Counted from the first letter of the stretch, positions 1-7,396 are shown. The stretch: 11,242 nt of DNA from Polyangia bacterium (GCA_030430975.1 JAUIKB010000073.1:1-11242); one strand, 5' to 3'. Made by a program: numbers and translations. Notes: generated by a model not told the origin, from the sequence alone.

Positions 1-792
1 CTGGTTGAGCGACGGATCGATGGCGCCGGACCGGGCTTCGTGCAGCTCGCGATACCGGCTCCAGTGCACACCCGGGTTCTCATGATGAACCGTGTGGTAA
101 CCCGCATCGAAGACGAACCAGTTGGCCAAGGGACTGACGAAGTTGCGCGAGTGGTTGTGTTCGGAACCCGTGTCGCACTCGACGTGCTGCAGATAGTTCG
201 TGAACATCATGAACCAGGTCGCCGAGAGCGCCGGAAGTCCGACAGCCAGCGCGTACACCAAGACGCCGGTGCGCGCTCCGTGCAGCCCAACGGCGATCGC
301 GGCCAGCGCCGCGTGCGCGACGACTAGCGTGGCGTACTGCACGCGGATCTGACGAAGCAGCGCAGGACGTTTCCTTGCCCGGGCGATGTGCGCCTTGATC
401 AGCGGCGCCTGCCACACCGCGGACCAAAACGGGTATGTCACGGCGTTGAGGAGCGTGTTGTTGGGCGAACGTCGGGTGGTCTGCGTCGCGTCGCCCGGAC
501 CGTCGAGATAGCGATGGTGGTTTTGGTTGTGGGTTGGGATCCAAGAGAAGATGGGGAAGCCGTAGAACACTGTGAGCCAGGCGGAATACAGTCGATTCAT
601 CCGCTTGTCCGTGAAGGTAGGGCAGTGGTTGTGGTTGTGGGTCAAAACGCCCGCGCAGTACGCGAGGTAGAGATTCAACGGCAACAGCCACGGCAAGAGT
701 TGTGGCGAGGCATAGCTCATTGCCGGCACTAGTGGGAACAGCACCAGCGACCAGAAGAGTGCTCGGTAGTCGGCGCGGAAACGCGGTTTCAT
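1..792 (-). CDS. Membrane fatty-acid desaturase, C-terminus cut by window edge
   Basis: This is a di-iron integral-membrane fatty-acid desaturase (PF00487 type), which introduces a double bond into an acyl chain at the inner membrane using O2 and an electron donor. The frame stays open from the ATG at 792 to base 1, giving 264 residues with no stop, so the last part lies outside the window. The histidine boxes are clear: HNHNH at residues 52-56, HNQNHH at 88-93 and HTVHH at 233-237. Extra histidines sit in LQHVE (H203) and EHNHS (H212, H214). Hydrophobic stretches at about 13-50, 70-86 and 153-200 fit membrane hairpins. GAGG lies 7 nt before the ATG, supporting this start. A 252-residue open frame on the same strand in another phase overlaps it but has no family features. 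It is divergent from a TetR regulator that probably controls it. The exact regiospecificity cannot be told; a beta-carotene-hydroxylase-like or other fatty-acid hydroxylase role is less likely. Confidence 0.92.
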   Translation of the reverse strand, partial: MKPRFRADYRALFWSLVLFPLVPAMSYASPQLLPWLLPLNLYLAYCAGVLTHNHNHCPTFTDKRMNRLYSAWLTVFYGFPIFSWIPTHNQNHHRYLDGPGDATQTTRRSPNNTLLNAVTYPFWSAVWQAPLIKAHIARARKRPALLRQIRVQYATLVVAHAALAAIAVGLHGARTGVLVYALAVGLPALSATWFMMFTNYLQHVECDTGSEHNHSRNFVSPLANWFVFDAGYHTVHHENPGVHWSRYRELHEARSGAIDPSLNQ

Positions 793-849
793 GATCGAAC
801 CTCGTGTTAGGGTGATTCGTTTCGGTAGCAGCCAACACATTAGAAGACT

Positions 850-871
850 GGCGACGAGCCCGCTATTCGCC
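850..871. promoter_or_regulatory. Candidate TetR operator (22-bp dyad)
   Basis: An inverted repeat has arms GGCGAcgAGC and GCTatTCGCC around a CC centre; 8 of 11 base pairs are symmetric. It lies in the gap between the divergent desaturase and TetR genes, 17 bp before the repressor ATG. TetR-family dimers usually bind dyads of about 15-25 bp in such gaps and repress both genes. Binding is inferred from position and symmetry only. Confidence 0.45.
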
Positions 872-888
872 TTGGATTCGCGTTTCGT

Positions 889-1518
889 ATGGCTAAGAAG
901 CGAAGAACGAAAACAGCAAGAAAACCGCCTCAACAGTCGCGTTCGCGCGCGACGGTCGACGCGATTTTGGACGCGACCATTCGGATTCTCGATAAGGAAA
1001 ATTGGTCAAAGACGACGACGTCTCGCATCGCTCAGGTGGCCGGCGTCAGCGTCGGCACGCTGTACCAATACTTCGAGAACCGAGAGGCGATTCTAGATGC
1101 GCTGCAGGAGCGCGAGTTCGAACGTGCGACGACCATGCTCCAGGAGGTGCTGGTGAGTGGCGGTCCCGGATCGGATCGGGAAGCAGCGCGTAGCGTCGTC
1201 GAGCGGTTGCTCGGTTTGTACGTCGAGAGTCCGGGTCTGCATCGTGTCCTAGTCGTCGAGGGACTGCGCGTGACGCCGGCAGATCGCGTGCAGGCGTTTG
1301 ACCTCCGAGCCATCAGCGCGATCCGGGCGTTTCTCGCCGTTGCTGACGTACCGACGCGTCGAACTAATCTGGACGCTGCGGCGTTCGTGATCTTTCAGTC
1401 GGTGCGCGCGAGCATGTTGAGCTGGCTGCTTGAGCGCCCTGCCGGGATCGACGGTTCGGTACTGGTGGAGGAACTCACGGATCTGGTGCTCAGGTATCTC
1501 GTCGCCGACGAACGGTAG
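889..1518 (+). CDS. TetR/AcrR-family transcriptional regulator
   Basis: This is a 209-residue one-component regulator, a usual length for the family. Residues 1-20 are a basic arm rich in K, R and Q. The N-terminal DNA-binding domain spans about 21-68, with the helix-turn-helix around residues 43-62 (TTSRIAQVAGVSVGTLYQYF), the TetR signature that ends in YxYFxxREAIL. The helical remainder (about 80-205) is the ligand and dimer domain, which does not reveal the ligand. The ATG at 889 has no strong Shine-Dalgarno, but the TetR fold begins soon after it and no better in-frame start is seen. The gene is divergent from the desaturase with a 96-bp gap holding a dyad. By analogy with acyl-CoA-sensing TetR regulators of desaturases (DesT-like), it probably represses the desaturase and itself; that analogy is inference. 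Confidence 0.93.
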   Translation: MAKKRRTKTARKPPQQSRSRATVDAILDATIRILDKENWSKTTTSRIAQVAGVSVGTLYQYFENREAILDALQEREFERATTMLQEVLVSGGPGSDREAARSVVERLLGLYVESPGLHRVLVVEGLRVTPADRVQAFDLRAISAIRAFLAVADVPTRRTNLDAAAFVIFQSVRASMLSWLLERPAGIDGSVLVEELTDLVLRYLVADER

Positions 1519-1744
1519 TCGCTGGATCGAACTGTCTGAGGTGATAAATTCGGGGCTGATCCCGAGCGGCAGGCGCCCGTGCATAATCGAACCAGCGTGC
1601 GATGGCTTCCTCCTCCTTCTAAATCCTAGTGGAAAGACCGGAAGCACCAAGTATTGGCGCGCCGTCGATATCTTGACGACGCATTGTGACCCAACGCACA
1701 GGAATCTCGTTGACCCAGGTCGCGCGTGCGACCTAGATGGCTTC
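1519..1744. other. Intergenic region, tetR to lipoprotein
   Basis: These 226 bases hold no convincing gene. The lipoprotein frame is open through it but has no suitable start or family features there. A short hairpin at 1550-1565 (TCGGG/CCCGA, 6-nt loop) lacks a following T-run, so it is a weak terminator candidate for the regulator gene. A stronger hairpin is listed separately at 1717-1734. TTGAC-like hexamers at 1673 and 1710 have no convincing -10 partner. Confidence 0.5.
1717..1734 (+). promoter_or_regulatory. Perfect 7-bp inverted repeat before lipoprotein start
   Basis: AGGTCGC and GCGACCT flank a 4-nt GCGT centre, ending 10 nt before the ATG of the lipoprotein. In RNA this is a 7-bp hairpin placed where the ribosome would load; in DNA it could be an operator. 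No clear Shine-Dalgarno is present between it and the ATG. Confidence 0.4.
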
Positions 1745-2548
1745 ATGGGTCGTTTTCGAGTCGCGCTTCTAGCGTCCTGCATGGCAATGTTCCTGGTTGG
1801 TGCCGGTTGCGACAGCGCGACAGAAACTGCGGGTAGCGGGAGCGCTGGATTCGCCGGGTCCGGCGATGGCGGTTCGGGCGGAGGCGCGGGACAAGGCGGT
1901 TCCGGCGGCGTTGTGATGCTGGGTGGGGCGGCGGGTCAATGGGGCAGCGGCGGAGCGGCTGGCCAAGGTGGCGGCGCGGCTGGCAATGGCGCCAGCGGAG
2001 GTGATGCCGGTCAAGGCGGTTCCGGCGGTGGGGCCGGGAGCGCTTCAGGTGGTGGCGGTGGCGCCCAGACGTGCAACGACTCGGTGTACCCACCTGGGCT
2101 ACTGCTCGTCGAAGGCGAGTACGCGACGTTCAACGACACGTATCCGTTCGGTGTGTCCACGAACACCAGCTTCGAACTCGAAATCAACACCAGTCGGTTC
2201 GTGGCGCTGTCGGGCTTCAAGATGCCGCAAGACAGCTTCAAGCGTCGCATCGTCTTCGAACAGGCGCCGACTAACTACAACATGATGAGCCAGGCCACGA
2301 TTTCGATCAGTGAGTGTCCCGGAGACTTCTCGGCCACGGCCGCATGCGTACGAGTGGTCAACAACTTCACGACGTGGTTCTTCTCAACCGATACGGCGGA
2401 CGACCCAAACCTGTATTGCATCCTCGATCCCAACAAGACGTATTTCATCAACTACGTCTTGTCGCCGGATGCCTACAACGAGGCTCCGGCTTGCAAGAAT
2501 CCGGCGGACAACAAGTGCGCCGTGTTCTACACCGAGGCTGTGCTGTAG
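1745..2548 (+). CDS. Predicted lipoprotein with Gly-rich linker, unknown domain
   Basis: The 267-residue product starts MGRFRVALLASCMAMF and has a type II signal peptide: Arg residues, a hydrophobic core (7-19), then a lipobox-like VGAGC with the lipidated Cys at residue 22. The -3 residue is Gly, which is atypical. Residues 30-107 are a low-complexity Gly/Ser/Ala/Gln linker, which probably holds the domain away from the membrane. The rest (about 110-267) is a compact domain with six cysteines (110, 191, 201, 225, 250, 258), likely disulfide-bonded, aromatic-rich, with a SISECPGDF motif. I do not recognise it as a named family. The frame is open further upstream to about 1430, but that part overlaps the TetR gene and is not signal-like, so the ATG at 1745 is preferred. 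It sits in an outer-envelope compartment and is convergent with the next gene. Confidence 0.82.
   Translation: MGRFRVALLASCMAMFLVGAGCDSATETAGSGSAGFAGSGDGGSGGGAGQGGSGGVVMLGGAAGQWGSGGAAGQGGGAAGNGASGGDAGQGGSGGGAGSASGGGGGAQTCNDSVYPPGLLLVEGEYATFNDTYPFGVSTNTSFELEINTSRFVALSGFKMPQDSFKRRIVFEQAPTNYNMMSQATISISECPGDFSATAACVRVVNNFTTWFFSTDTADDPNLYCILDPNKTYFINYVLSPDAYNEAPACKNPADNKCAVFYTEAVL
1832..2065 (+). repeat. Low-complexity GGS/GGA-coding linker
   Basis: This stretch encodes the Gly-rich linker of the lipoprotein. It contains an exact 17-bp repeat, CAAGGCGGTTCCGGCGG, at 1892-1908 and 2012-2028, coding QGGSGG both times. That suggests growth by duplication or slippage. Such a tract may vary in length between strains. 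Confidence 0.7.
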
Positions 2549-2577
2549 CTCGGCAAAGTGGTCGCTCGCAGCGCTGG

Positions 2578-3519
2578 CTAGAGGCGGATTCGACGCCGAC
2601 GCGGCTTGAGCTTACGCGATTCCCAAAACCATAGGGCGAGCTGCTGCCGCGCAAGGAGTCCGGCTTGCAGCTCGAAACAGTTGACGATCGCTACGCGAAA
2701 TCCGCCGGGCGGCATGGCGTGCTGACCTGGTGGTTTATCTTCGTAGAATGTCGACTGGACGCTCGAGATGCTGGGCGAGTTGAGCAACTCCTGGACTAGG
2801 TCTTCCGGCGGGTAGCGATACTGCGCACCGTGGGCGACGTTCAGCACGACGCTGAATCCGTCTTTCCGGTTCTGGTCCGGGTAGTCCCAGTTGCCGTCGA
2901 CGTAAAGCTTCACGACGGCGTCGAGCCAGCCCTCGCCGTACAGATCGGGCCATTGATCGGCGAACCGCAAGTGACCTTCGATGATCCGGCCGCCGATCGT
3001 TTCGACGTTCATCATGCCGGTGTAGTCAGCGAAGTTCTCGGCGATCCATTTTGCGCAGTACGTTTCGACCTGAGGGCGTGCCGCGGCCAAGATCGTCCAG
3101 TAGTCAAAGGTCTGGTGTGGACCGGGCGTGCCCTTGACGTGGCGCCACCAGACCGCTTTGCCGCCCACGACCGCGACGTCCGAGCTGAGGTGTTCGCCCT
3201 GCAATAGCTCGACCCACATGTGACCGGGATCGCGCTCCGCTAGGTATTCCTGCTCGCTGTTGAAGACCCGCGTCTCCATGCCCATCCCGCGCAGGTTGTA
3301 GATCGGCTTCGAGAACACAGGATACGACTCCGGCAGGATGCCGTGGGGCGCGCAAGCGATGCCCTGAGTCTCGGCTATCAGTAGCTTGTTGTAGATCCAG
3401 CGATGCTCCGGGTAGAGCCGATACGAGTCGAGGTCGTCGGTGGAGACAAAGACGTCCTCCGGGCACTCGATGTGTTCGAAGTACTGTTTACGCCAGGGGT
3501 CGTGTTCGACGATAGCCAT
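2578..3519 (-). CDS. ATP-grasp-like protein of unknown substrate
   Basis: This 313-residue protein has the layout of an ATP-grasp ligase. NKLLIAETQGI (residues 44-54) matches the helix before the ATP site. PVFSKPIYNLRGMG (67-80) resembles the KP plus glycine-rich loop. MWVELLQGEHLSSDVAVVGGK (101-121) fits the adenine-binding strand and the following GxxxSxDxxVxxGK element. TGMMNVETIGGRIIEGHLR (167-185) lies where the metal-binding ExN motif usually stands, but there it reads E-G-H rather than E-x-N, so metal binding may differ. The ATG at 3519 is preferred; a GTG five codons earlier (3534) is possible, and neither has a clear Shine-Dalgarno. The C-terminus ends in a strongly basic tail (KPRRRR). 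It is divergent from the CocE-like hydrolase and close to two further ATP-grasp genes, which suggests a shared pathway. ATP-grasp assignment is by motif reading; the substrate is unknown. Confidence 0.72.
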   Translation of the reverse strand: MAIVEHDPWRKQYFEHIECPEDVFVSTDDLDSYRLYPEHRWIYNKLLIAETQGIACAPHGILPESYPVFSKPIYNLRGMGMETRVFNSEQEYLAERDPGHMWVELLQGEHLSSDVAVVGGKAVWWRHVKGTPGPHQTFDYWTILAAARPQVETYCAKWIAENFADYTGMMNVETIGGRIIEGHLRFADQWPDLYGEGWLDAVVKLYVDGNWDYPDQNRKDGFSVVLNVAHGAQYRYPPEDLVQELLNSPSISSVQSTFYEDKPPGQHAMPPGGFRVAIVNCFELQAGLLARQQLALWFWESRKLKPRRRRIRL

Positions 3520-3732
3520 GGTCGGTATACGCACTCAGGTCGCCGGGGGGGTCAAGGTACGTGCCGAGCACGGTTGGGCAGGGGTCGACGCTGCGTCTTC
3601 GTTGGCGGTCGGGTTGGACGGCTCGCGTTGCGAGTGGCCCACGGTTCCGAGAAAGTCGTTTGACGCCAAACCAAGCAGCAGAAATCAGAATCGCTAGGCG
3701 GGTCGGAAACGGAGTGCCAGGATGCCGGCGGT
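3520..3732. promoter_or_regulatory. Divergent promoter region, ATP-grasp-like / CocE-like
   Basis: This 213-bp gap must carry the promoters of both divergent genes. A perfect 5-bp-arm palindrome, CTCGCGTTGCGAG, lies at 3622-3634 and could be an operator. TTGACG at 3660-3665 is a possible -35 box toward the hydrolase, but the -10 region (AATCAG or CAGAAT) is poor. AGGA at 3719-3722 is a weak ribosome site 10 nt before the hydrolase ATG. Confidence 0.35.
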
Positions 3733-5772
3733 ATGAGCGATGAGCTGACGGTGCGCCCGGAACTCTTGGACCGAGTTCGCGAGGTCGAGAACGTGTTCAT
3801 CCCGATGCCGGACGGTACGCGGCTGGCGGCGCGGCTCTTCTTGCCCAAGGACGAGGCGCCGGTTCCGGCGATCCTTGAATACATCCCGTATCGCAAGCGG
3901 GACTTCATGCGCGCTCGGGACGAGCCGATGCATCGGTACTTTGCGGCGCATGGCTACGCGGTGGTGCGCGTCGACGTTCGCGGTTCCGGCGATAGCGATG
4001 GAGTGCTCGAGGACGAGTACTGTGCCCAAGAGTTAGACGATGGCGTTCGTGTCATTGACTGGATTTCCCAGCAGGAATTTTGTGACGGAAGCGTCGGCAT
4101 GATGGGCATTTCTTGGGGTGGCTTCAATGCGTTGCAAGTCGCTGCCCTTCAGCCACCGGCACTCAAGGCGATCATCACGCTGTGCGCGGCCGACGACCGA
4201 TACGCCGACGATGCGCACTACATGGGCGGCTGCCTGCTCAACGAGAACATGCAGTGGGGCTCGATCCTGATGACCTACAACGCGATGCCGCCGGATCCGG
4301 AGATCGTCGGCGAGCGTTGGCGCGACATGTGGCAGCAGCGACTGAACGGACTGGTCGCGTTTCCCGAGCTGTGGACGCGGCACCAATGGCGGGATGAGCA
4401 GTGGAAGCACGGATCGGTGAGCGACGACCTGTCGGCGATCCGGTGTCCGGTGTACGCGGTGGGCGGCTGGGCGGACGGCTATTCGAACGCGATCGGTCGG
4501 TTGCTGGCGGGCTTGACCGTGCCCCGCAAGGGACTGGTCGGACCGTGGGCGCACACTTTTCCGCATCACGGTTATCCGGGACCGAAGATCGGTTTCCTCC
4601 AGGAAGCGATCCGCTGGTGGGACCACTGGCTCAAGGGTCACGATACGGGGATCATGGCCGAGCCTCAGCTGCGCGCGTGGATGCAAGACAGCGTGCCTCC
4701 TGCGGCGCAGTACGACGTGCGGCCAGGGCGTTGGATCGTTGAGGACGCTTGGCCAACGACGCGGATTAGCGCCAAACGTCTGGCGATGAATCGCCGTCAG
4801 CTCGCCGAGCAGCCCGACCGCGGGCGGCCCATGACCCTGCGCTCGCCGCAGCTCGCAGGCCAGGTCTCCGGCGAGTGGTGCGCATTTGGATCACCGGGTG
4901 AGATGCCGCTCGATCAGCGTCCGGACGACGGCCGGTCGCTCGTGTTCGATAGCGAGCCGCTCATGCACCGCACGGAGATTTTCGGTACGCCGGTGGTCGA
5001 GATCGACGTCGCCAGTGACCAACCCGTGGCGATGGTGGCGGTACGCCTATGTGAGGTGACGCCGGACGGTGCTTCGACGCGGGTAACGTACGGCCTGCTC
5101 AATCTCGCCCATCGTAGCAGTCACGAAAACCCGGAGCCGCTCGTCCCCGGCACTCGCCAGCTGATTCGGGTGCCGCTGAATGATATTGCCCACGCATTTT
5201 CTCCGGGGAATCGTATTCGCGTCGCCGTGTCTACTAGCTACTGGCCAATTGCGTGGCCCGCTCCTGAACCCGTCACGTTGATGATCTGGCCCGGTACGAG
5301 CAGCCTGACGCTGCCGGTCCGTCCGGTGCTGCCGAACGAAACCGAACCGCCGGCGTTCCCAACGGCCGAAGAGGCACCGGGGCTCGAGCACGAACCGCTG
5401 CGCGCGCTGCCGTTTCAACGCACTGTCGAACGCGACCTGGTTACGAACGAGGTCGTGTACACGCTCAAGAGCGATGGCGGCGAGTTTGGCGATCACTCCC
5501 ACGCGCGACTCGACGAAATCGATCTGACGCTGGGCTATGCGATCGCCAAGAAGTATCGCATCCACGCTACCGATCCGCTGCGTGCTCAAACCGAGGTAGT
5601 CCAGCGCATCGAGTTCGAGCGCGGAGACTGGCGCGTGCGGATCGAATCCAGCACATCGCTCAAGGCGGAGCGTGAGCACTTTCACTTCAAGGCGGAGCTG
5701 CGGGCGTTCGAGTCAGGCGACCAGGTGTTCATCAAGGCGTGGGATGAACGGATCCCACGTCGGTTGGTGTAG
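3733..5772 (+). CDS. CocE/NonD-family serine hydrolase (S15 superfamily)
   Basis: The 679-residue product is an alpha/beta hydrolase of the CocE/NonD group, related to X-Pro dipeptidyl-peptidase, whose members cleave acyl-esters, amides or peptides. The N-terminus carries the strand VFIPMPDGTRLAARLFLP (21-38), usual for the family. EYIPYRKRD (49-57) holds the tyrosine of the oxyanion hole. The nucleophile is Ser127 in GISWGG, the acid is Asp248 in GGWADGY, and the base is His274 in GPWAH. A jelly-roll C-terminal domain (PF08530 type) spans about 350-540, with STSYWPIAWPAPEP near its end. About 135 residues follow, an extension seen in longer family members. No signal peptide is present, so it is probably cytoplasmic. 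It lies 160 bp upstream of the ATP-grasp operon on the same strand and may supply or release its substrate. Cleavage target cannot be read from sequence. Confidence 0.92.
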   Translation: MSDELTVRPELLDRVREVENVFIPMPDGTRLAARLFLPKDEAPVPAILEYIPYRKRDFMRARDEPMHRYFAAHGYAVVRVDVRGSGDSDGVLEDEYCAQELDDGVRVIDWISQQEFCDGSVGMMGISWGGFNALQVAALQPPALKAIITLCAADDRYADDAHYMGGCLLNENMQWGSILMTYNAMPPDPEIVGERWRDMWQQRLNGLVAFPELWTRHQWRDEQWKHGSVSDDLSAIRCPVYAVGGWADGYSNAIGRLLAGLTVPRKGLVGPWAHTFPHHGYPGPKIGFLQEAIRWWDHWLKGHDTGIMAEPQLRAWMQDSVPPAAQYDVRPGRWIVEDAWPTTRISAKRLAMNRRQLAEQPDRGRPMTLRSPQLAGQVSGEWCAFGSPGEMPLDQRPDDGRSLVFDSEPLMHRTEIFGTPVVEIDVASDQPVAMVAVRLCEVTPDGASTRVTYGLLNLAHRSSHENPEPLVPGTRQLIRVPLNDIAHAFSPGNRIRVAVSTSYWPIAWPAPEPVTLMIWPGTSSLTLPVRPVLPNETEPPAFPTAEEAPGLEHEPLRALPFQRTVERDLVTNEVVYTLKSDGGEFGDHSHARLDEIDLTLGYAIAKKYRIHATDPLRAQTEVVQRIEFERGDWRVRIESSTSLKAEREHFHFKAELRAFESGDQVFIKAWDERIPRRLV

Positions 5773-5822
5773 GCGCGTCGGTTTCGCGCCCTAAAACGCC
5801 GCCGACACCGCGCAGGGCGGCG
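5772..5822 (+). terminator. Two hairpins after the hydrolase stop, no T-run
   Basis: Stems GGCGCG/CGCGCC (5772-5790, 7-nt loop, starting in the stop codon) and CGCCGCC/GGCGGCG (5797-5822, 12-nt loop) stand back to back. Neither has a following T-tract, so they do not form a classic intrinsic terminator. They may slow transcription or protect an mRNA 3' end. A T5 run at 5869-5873 has only a 4-bp stem before it. Confidence 0.3.
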
Positions 5823-5921
5823 CGAAGCTGGCACCCGCGGGGGCGAGGCACGCGTCCGCCAGGTGCGCTTTTTCGTAGAGTCGCCGGTAGGACTCGTTGG
5901 TAGAGTGGCGTGAGACGTTTT

Positions 5922-5927
5922 GGGAGG
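5922..5927 (+). promoter_or_regulatory. Shine-Dalgarno fixing start of permuted ATP-grasp gene
   Basis: GGGAGG lies 5 nt before the ATG at 5933. It favours this ATG over the adjacent GTG (5930) and an upstream TTG (5897). Confidence 0.8.
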
Positions 5928-5932
5928 TCGTG

Positions 5933-7396
5933 ATGACTGAGTCCGAATCGCCATCGAAGCTCGCAGCAACTCGTGTGTTCCCGGATCGCTTCGAGTCGGA
6001 GCAGCACTACTACCCGCGCGTCCTCAACGCTCAGATCCATCCGCTCGTGCGGTACTTCATGGGTCTCGGCAATGAACGGATCGCGCTGCGCTATTGCCAC
6101 TTGCATCCGGAGGCGGAGCCGAGTGCCGTAACAGCCGCCCTAGAATACAAGCCACGGTACTTTCGGTGGGGCGGGGCGGACTTGTTCCACGTCACGAACG
6201 ACCAAGGGCGTCGTCACCTGATCGTGATCGAAACGAACTCTTCACCCTCCGGTCAGAAGTCGATGCCACGGATGGAGGAGTCTCAAGAAGAAGCCGGCTA
6301 TCGGCGGTTGTTGAGTCATGCGTTCTTGCCCATGCTTAGTCGCCGGAATCTGCCCCGAGGCGGCCTCGCGGTGCTCTACGACAAGAACCTGATGGAGGCG
6401 TCCGGGTACGCCGCGACCCTGGCAACGCTGACGGAGTCCGAGGTGTATCTCGTTCCGTTCTATGACGAAGATCCTGACCCGCCGGCCCGGTTCACTGGCG
6501 ATGGCGTTCTCGAGGTCCGCGACGCCGACGATCAATGGCATCCGATTCGCGGCGCGTTGCGGTATGTCACCCAGCGGCCGTGGAACAGGATTCCACCCAT
6601 CACGCGGAGCCTGATCTTCAACCCGGTACTTGTCTGTTTGGCGGGTGGGCGAAACAAGGCGCTCGCCGCCAAGGCGTACGACATCTACAACTCCGAGTTG
6701 GCAGAGGTCGGGCTGACGGTCCGCACGCCCGAGACGATGTGGGACATTGGCGCCGAGGAAGTACCGCTGTGGGTGCAGCGAATGGGGGGCGTGGCAGTCG
6801 TGAAGGTACCGTTCTCGAACGCGGGACAGGGTGTGTACACGATCACCAGTCAGGCTGAACTCGACGCCTTCATGGAGATCGACAAGCCCTACGCACGGTT
6901 CATTGTGCAGGCGCTTATCGGCAACGTCGGTTGGAGTTCTCGTAGCTCCCACGGCAAGCTCTACCATGTTGGGACCACCCCCAATCGACATCGGGCGATC
7001 TACGTCGCGGACCTGCGCTTCATGGTCGGGGCGGGGCCTCAGGGCTTCATCCCGATCGCCGTGTACGCACGCCGGGCCCGATCGCCGCTAACCGCTGAAC
7101 TGGATCAAGCACACAGTTCTTGGGATATGTTGGGCACGAATCTGTCGGTGAAGGTTGGCCGGAACCAATGGGAGACGGAGAGCAAGCGCCTGCTGCTGAT
7201 GGACAGCCGTGACTTCAATCAACTGGGTCTCGGTCTGGACGATTTGATTGAGGCGTACCTGCAAACGGTTCTGGCAGTGACGGCGATCGACCGCATGGCA
7301 GCAACGTTGGTCACTCAGAAGGGCAAGTTCCGGCGACGAGCGTTCCGTGCTCTAAGTCCCGATCCGGTGCTCAACTCGGAGGTGTACGGTGAATGA
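5933..7396 (+). CDS. ATP-grasp protein with circularly permuted motif order
   Basis: The 487-residue product is the first gene of a three-gene operon. Its motif order is that of circularly permuted ATP-grasp proteins (COG2308/PF04174-like), where the metal-binding ExN comes first. VIETNSSPSG at residues 98-107 matches the family's E-x-N...PSG element. NKALAAKAYDIYN (241-253) fits the conserved helix. VVKVPFSNAGQGVY (289-302) is the lysine plus glycine-rich ATP loop. FIVQALI (323-329) fits the adenine-contacting strand, and VADLRFMVGAG (358-368) matches the closing D-x-R element. The family is thought to form amide bonds between a carboxylate and an amine, using ATP. No signal peptide is seen. 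Its last 8 bases overlap the start of the next gene. The permuted assignment comes from motif reading and is fairly secure; the substrate is unknown. Confidence 0.78.
   Translation: MTESESPSKLAATRVFPDRFESEQHYYPRVLNAQIHPLVRYFMGLGNERIALRYCHLHPEAEPSAVTAALEYKPRYFRWGGADLFHVTNDQGRRHLIVIETNSSPSGQKSMPRMEESQEEAGYRRLLSHAFLPMLSRRNLPRGGLAVLYDKNLMEASGYAATLATLTESEVYLVPFYDEDPDPPARFTGDGVLEVRDADDQWHPIRGALRYVTQRPWNRIPPITRSLIFNPVLVCLAGGRNKALAAKAYDIYNSELAEVGLTVRTPETMWDIGAEEVPLWVQRMGGVAVVKVPFSNAGQGVYTITSQAELDAFMEIDKPYARFIVQALIGNVGWSSRSSHGKLYHVGTTPNRHRAIYVADLRFMVGAGPQGFIPIAVYARRARSPLTAELDQAHSSWDMLGTNLSVKVGRNQWETESKRLLLMDSRDFNQLGLGLDDLIEAYLQTVLAVTAIDRMAATLVTQKGKFRRRAFRALSPDPVLNSEVYGE
7378..7382 (+). promoter_or_regulatory. 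Shine-Dalgarno for AstE-like gene, inside upstream gene
   Basis: GGAGG lies 6 nt before the GTG at 7389, within the last codons of the ATP-grasp gene. It fixes the GTG start and implies translational coupling. Confidence 0.85.

Noticed and set aside
80..838. A 252-residue open frame on the minus strand
   Set aside because: It overlaps the desaturase frame in another phase. The desaturase frame has all three histidine boxes, while this one is Arg/Pro-rich with no motif.
1430..1744. N-terminal extension of the Gly-rich lipoprotein
   Set aside because: It overlaps the TetR gene and would bury the signal peptide; the ATG at 1745 begins a proper lipoprotein signal.
4033..4686. Long minus-strand open frame inside the hydrolase gene
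   Set aside because: Shadow frame of a GC-rich gene with a complete catalytic triad on the other strand; no motif in the shadow.
5829..5844. Sigma-54 promoter upstream of the ATP-grasp operon (TGGCACC...)
   Set aside because: The -24 part is fair, but the -12 part reads GGGG and GC stands one base too far.
5847..5873. Intrinsic terminator with T5 run after the hydrolase
   Set aside because: Only a 4-bp stem (GCAC/GTGC) with an 11-nt loop precedes the T-run; too weak to call.
5897..5932. TTG start 12 codons before the permuted ATP-grasp ATG
   Set aside because: The ATG at 5933 has a GGGAGG 5 nt upstream; the TTG has no ribosome site.
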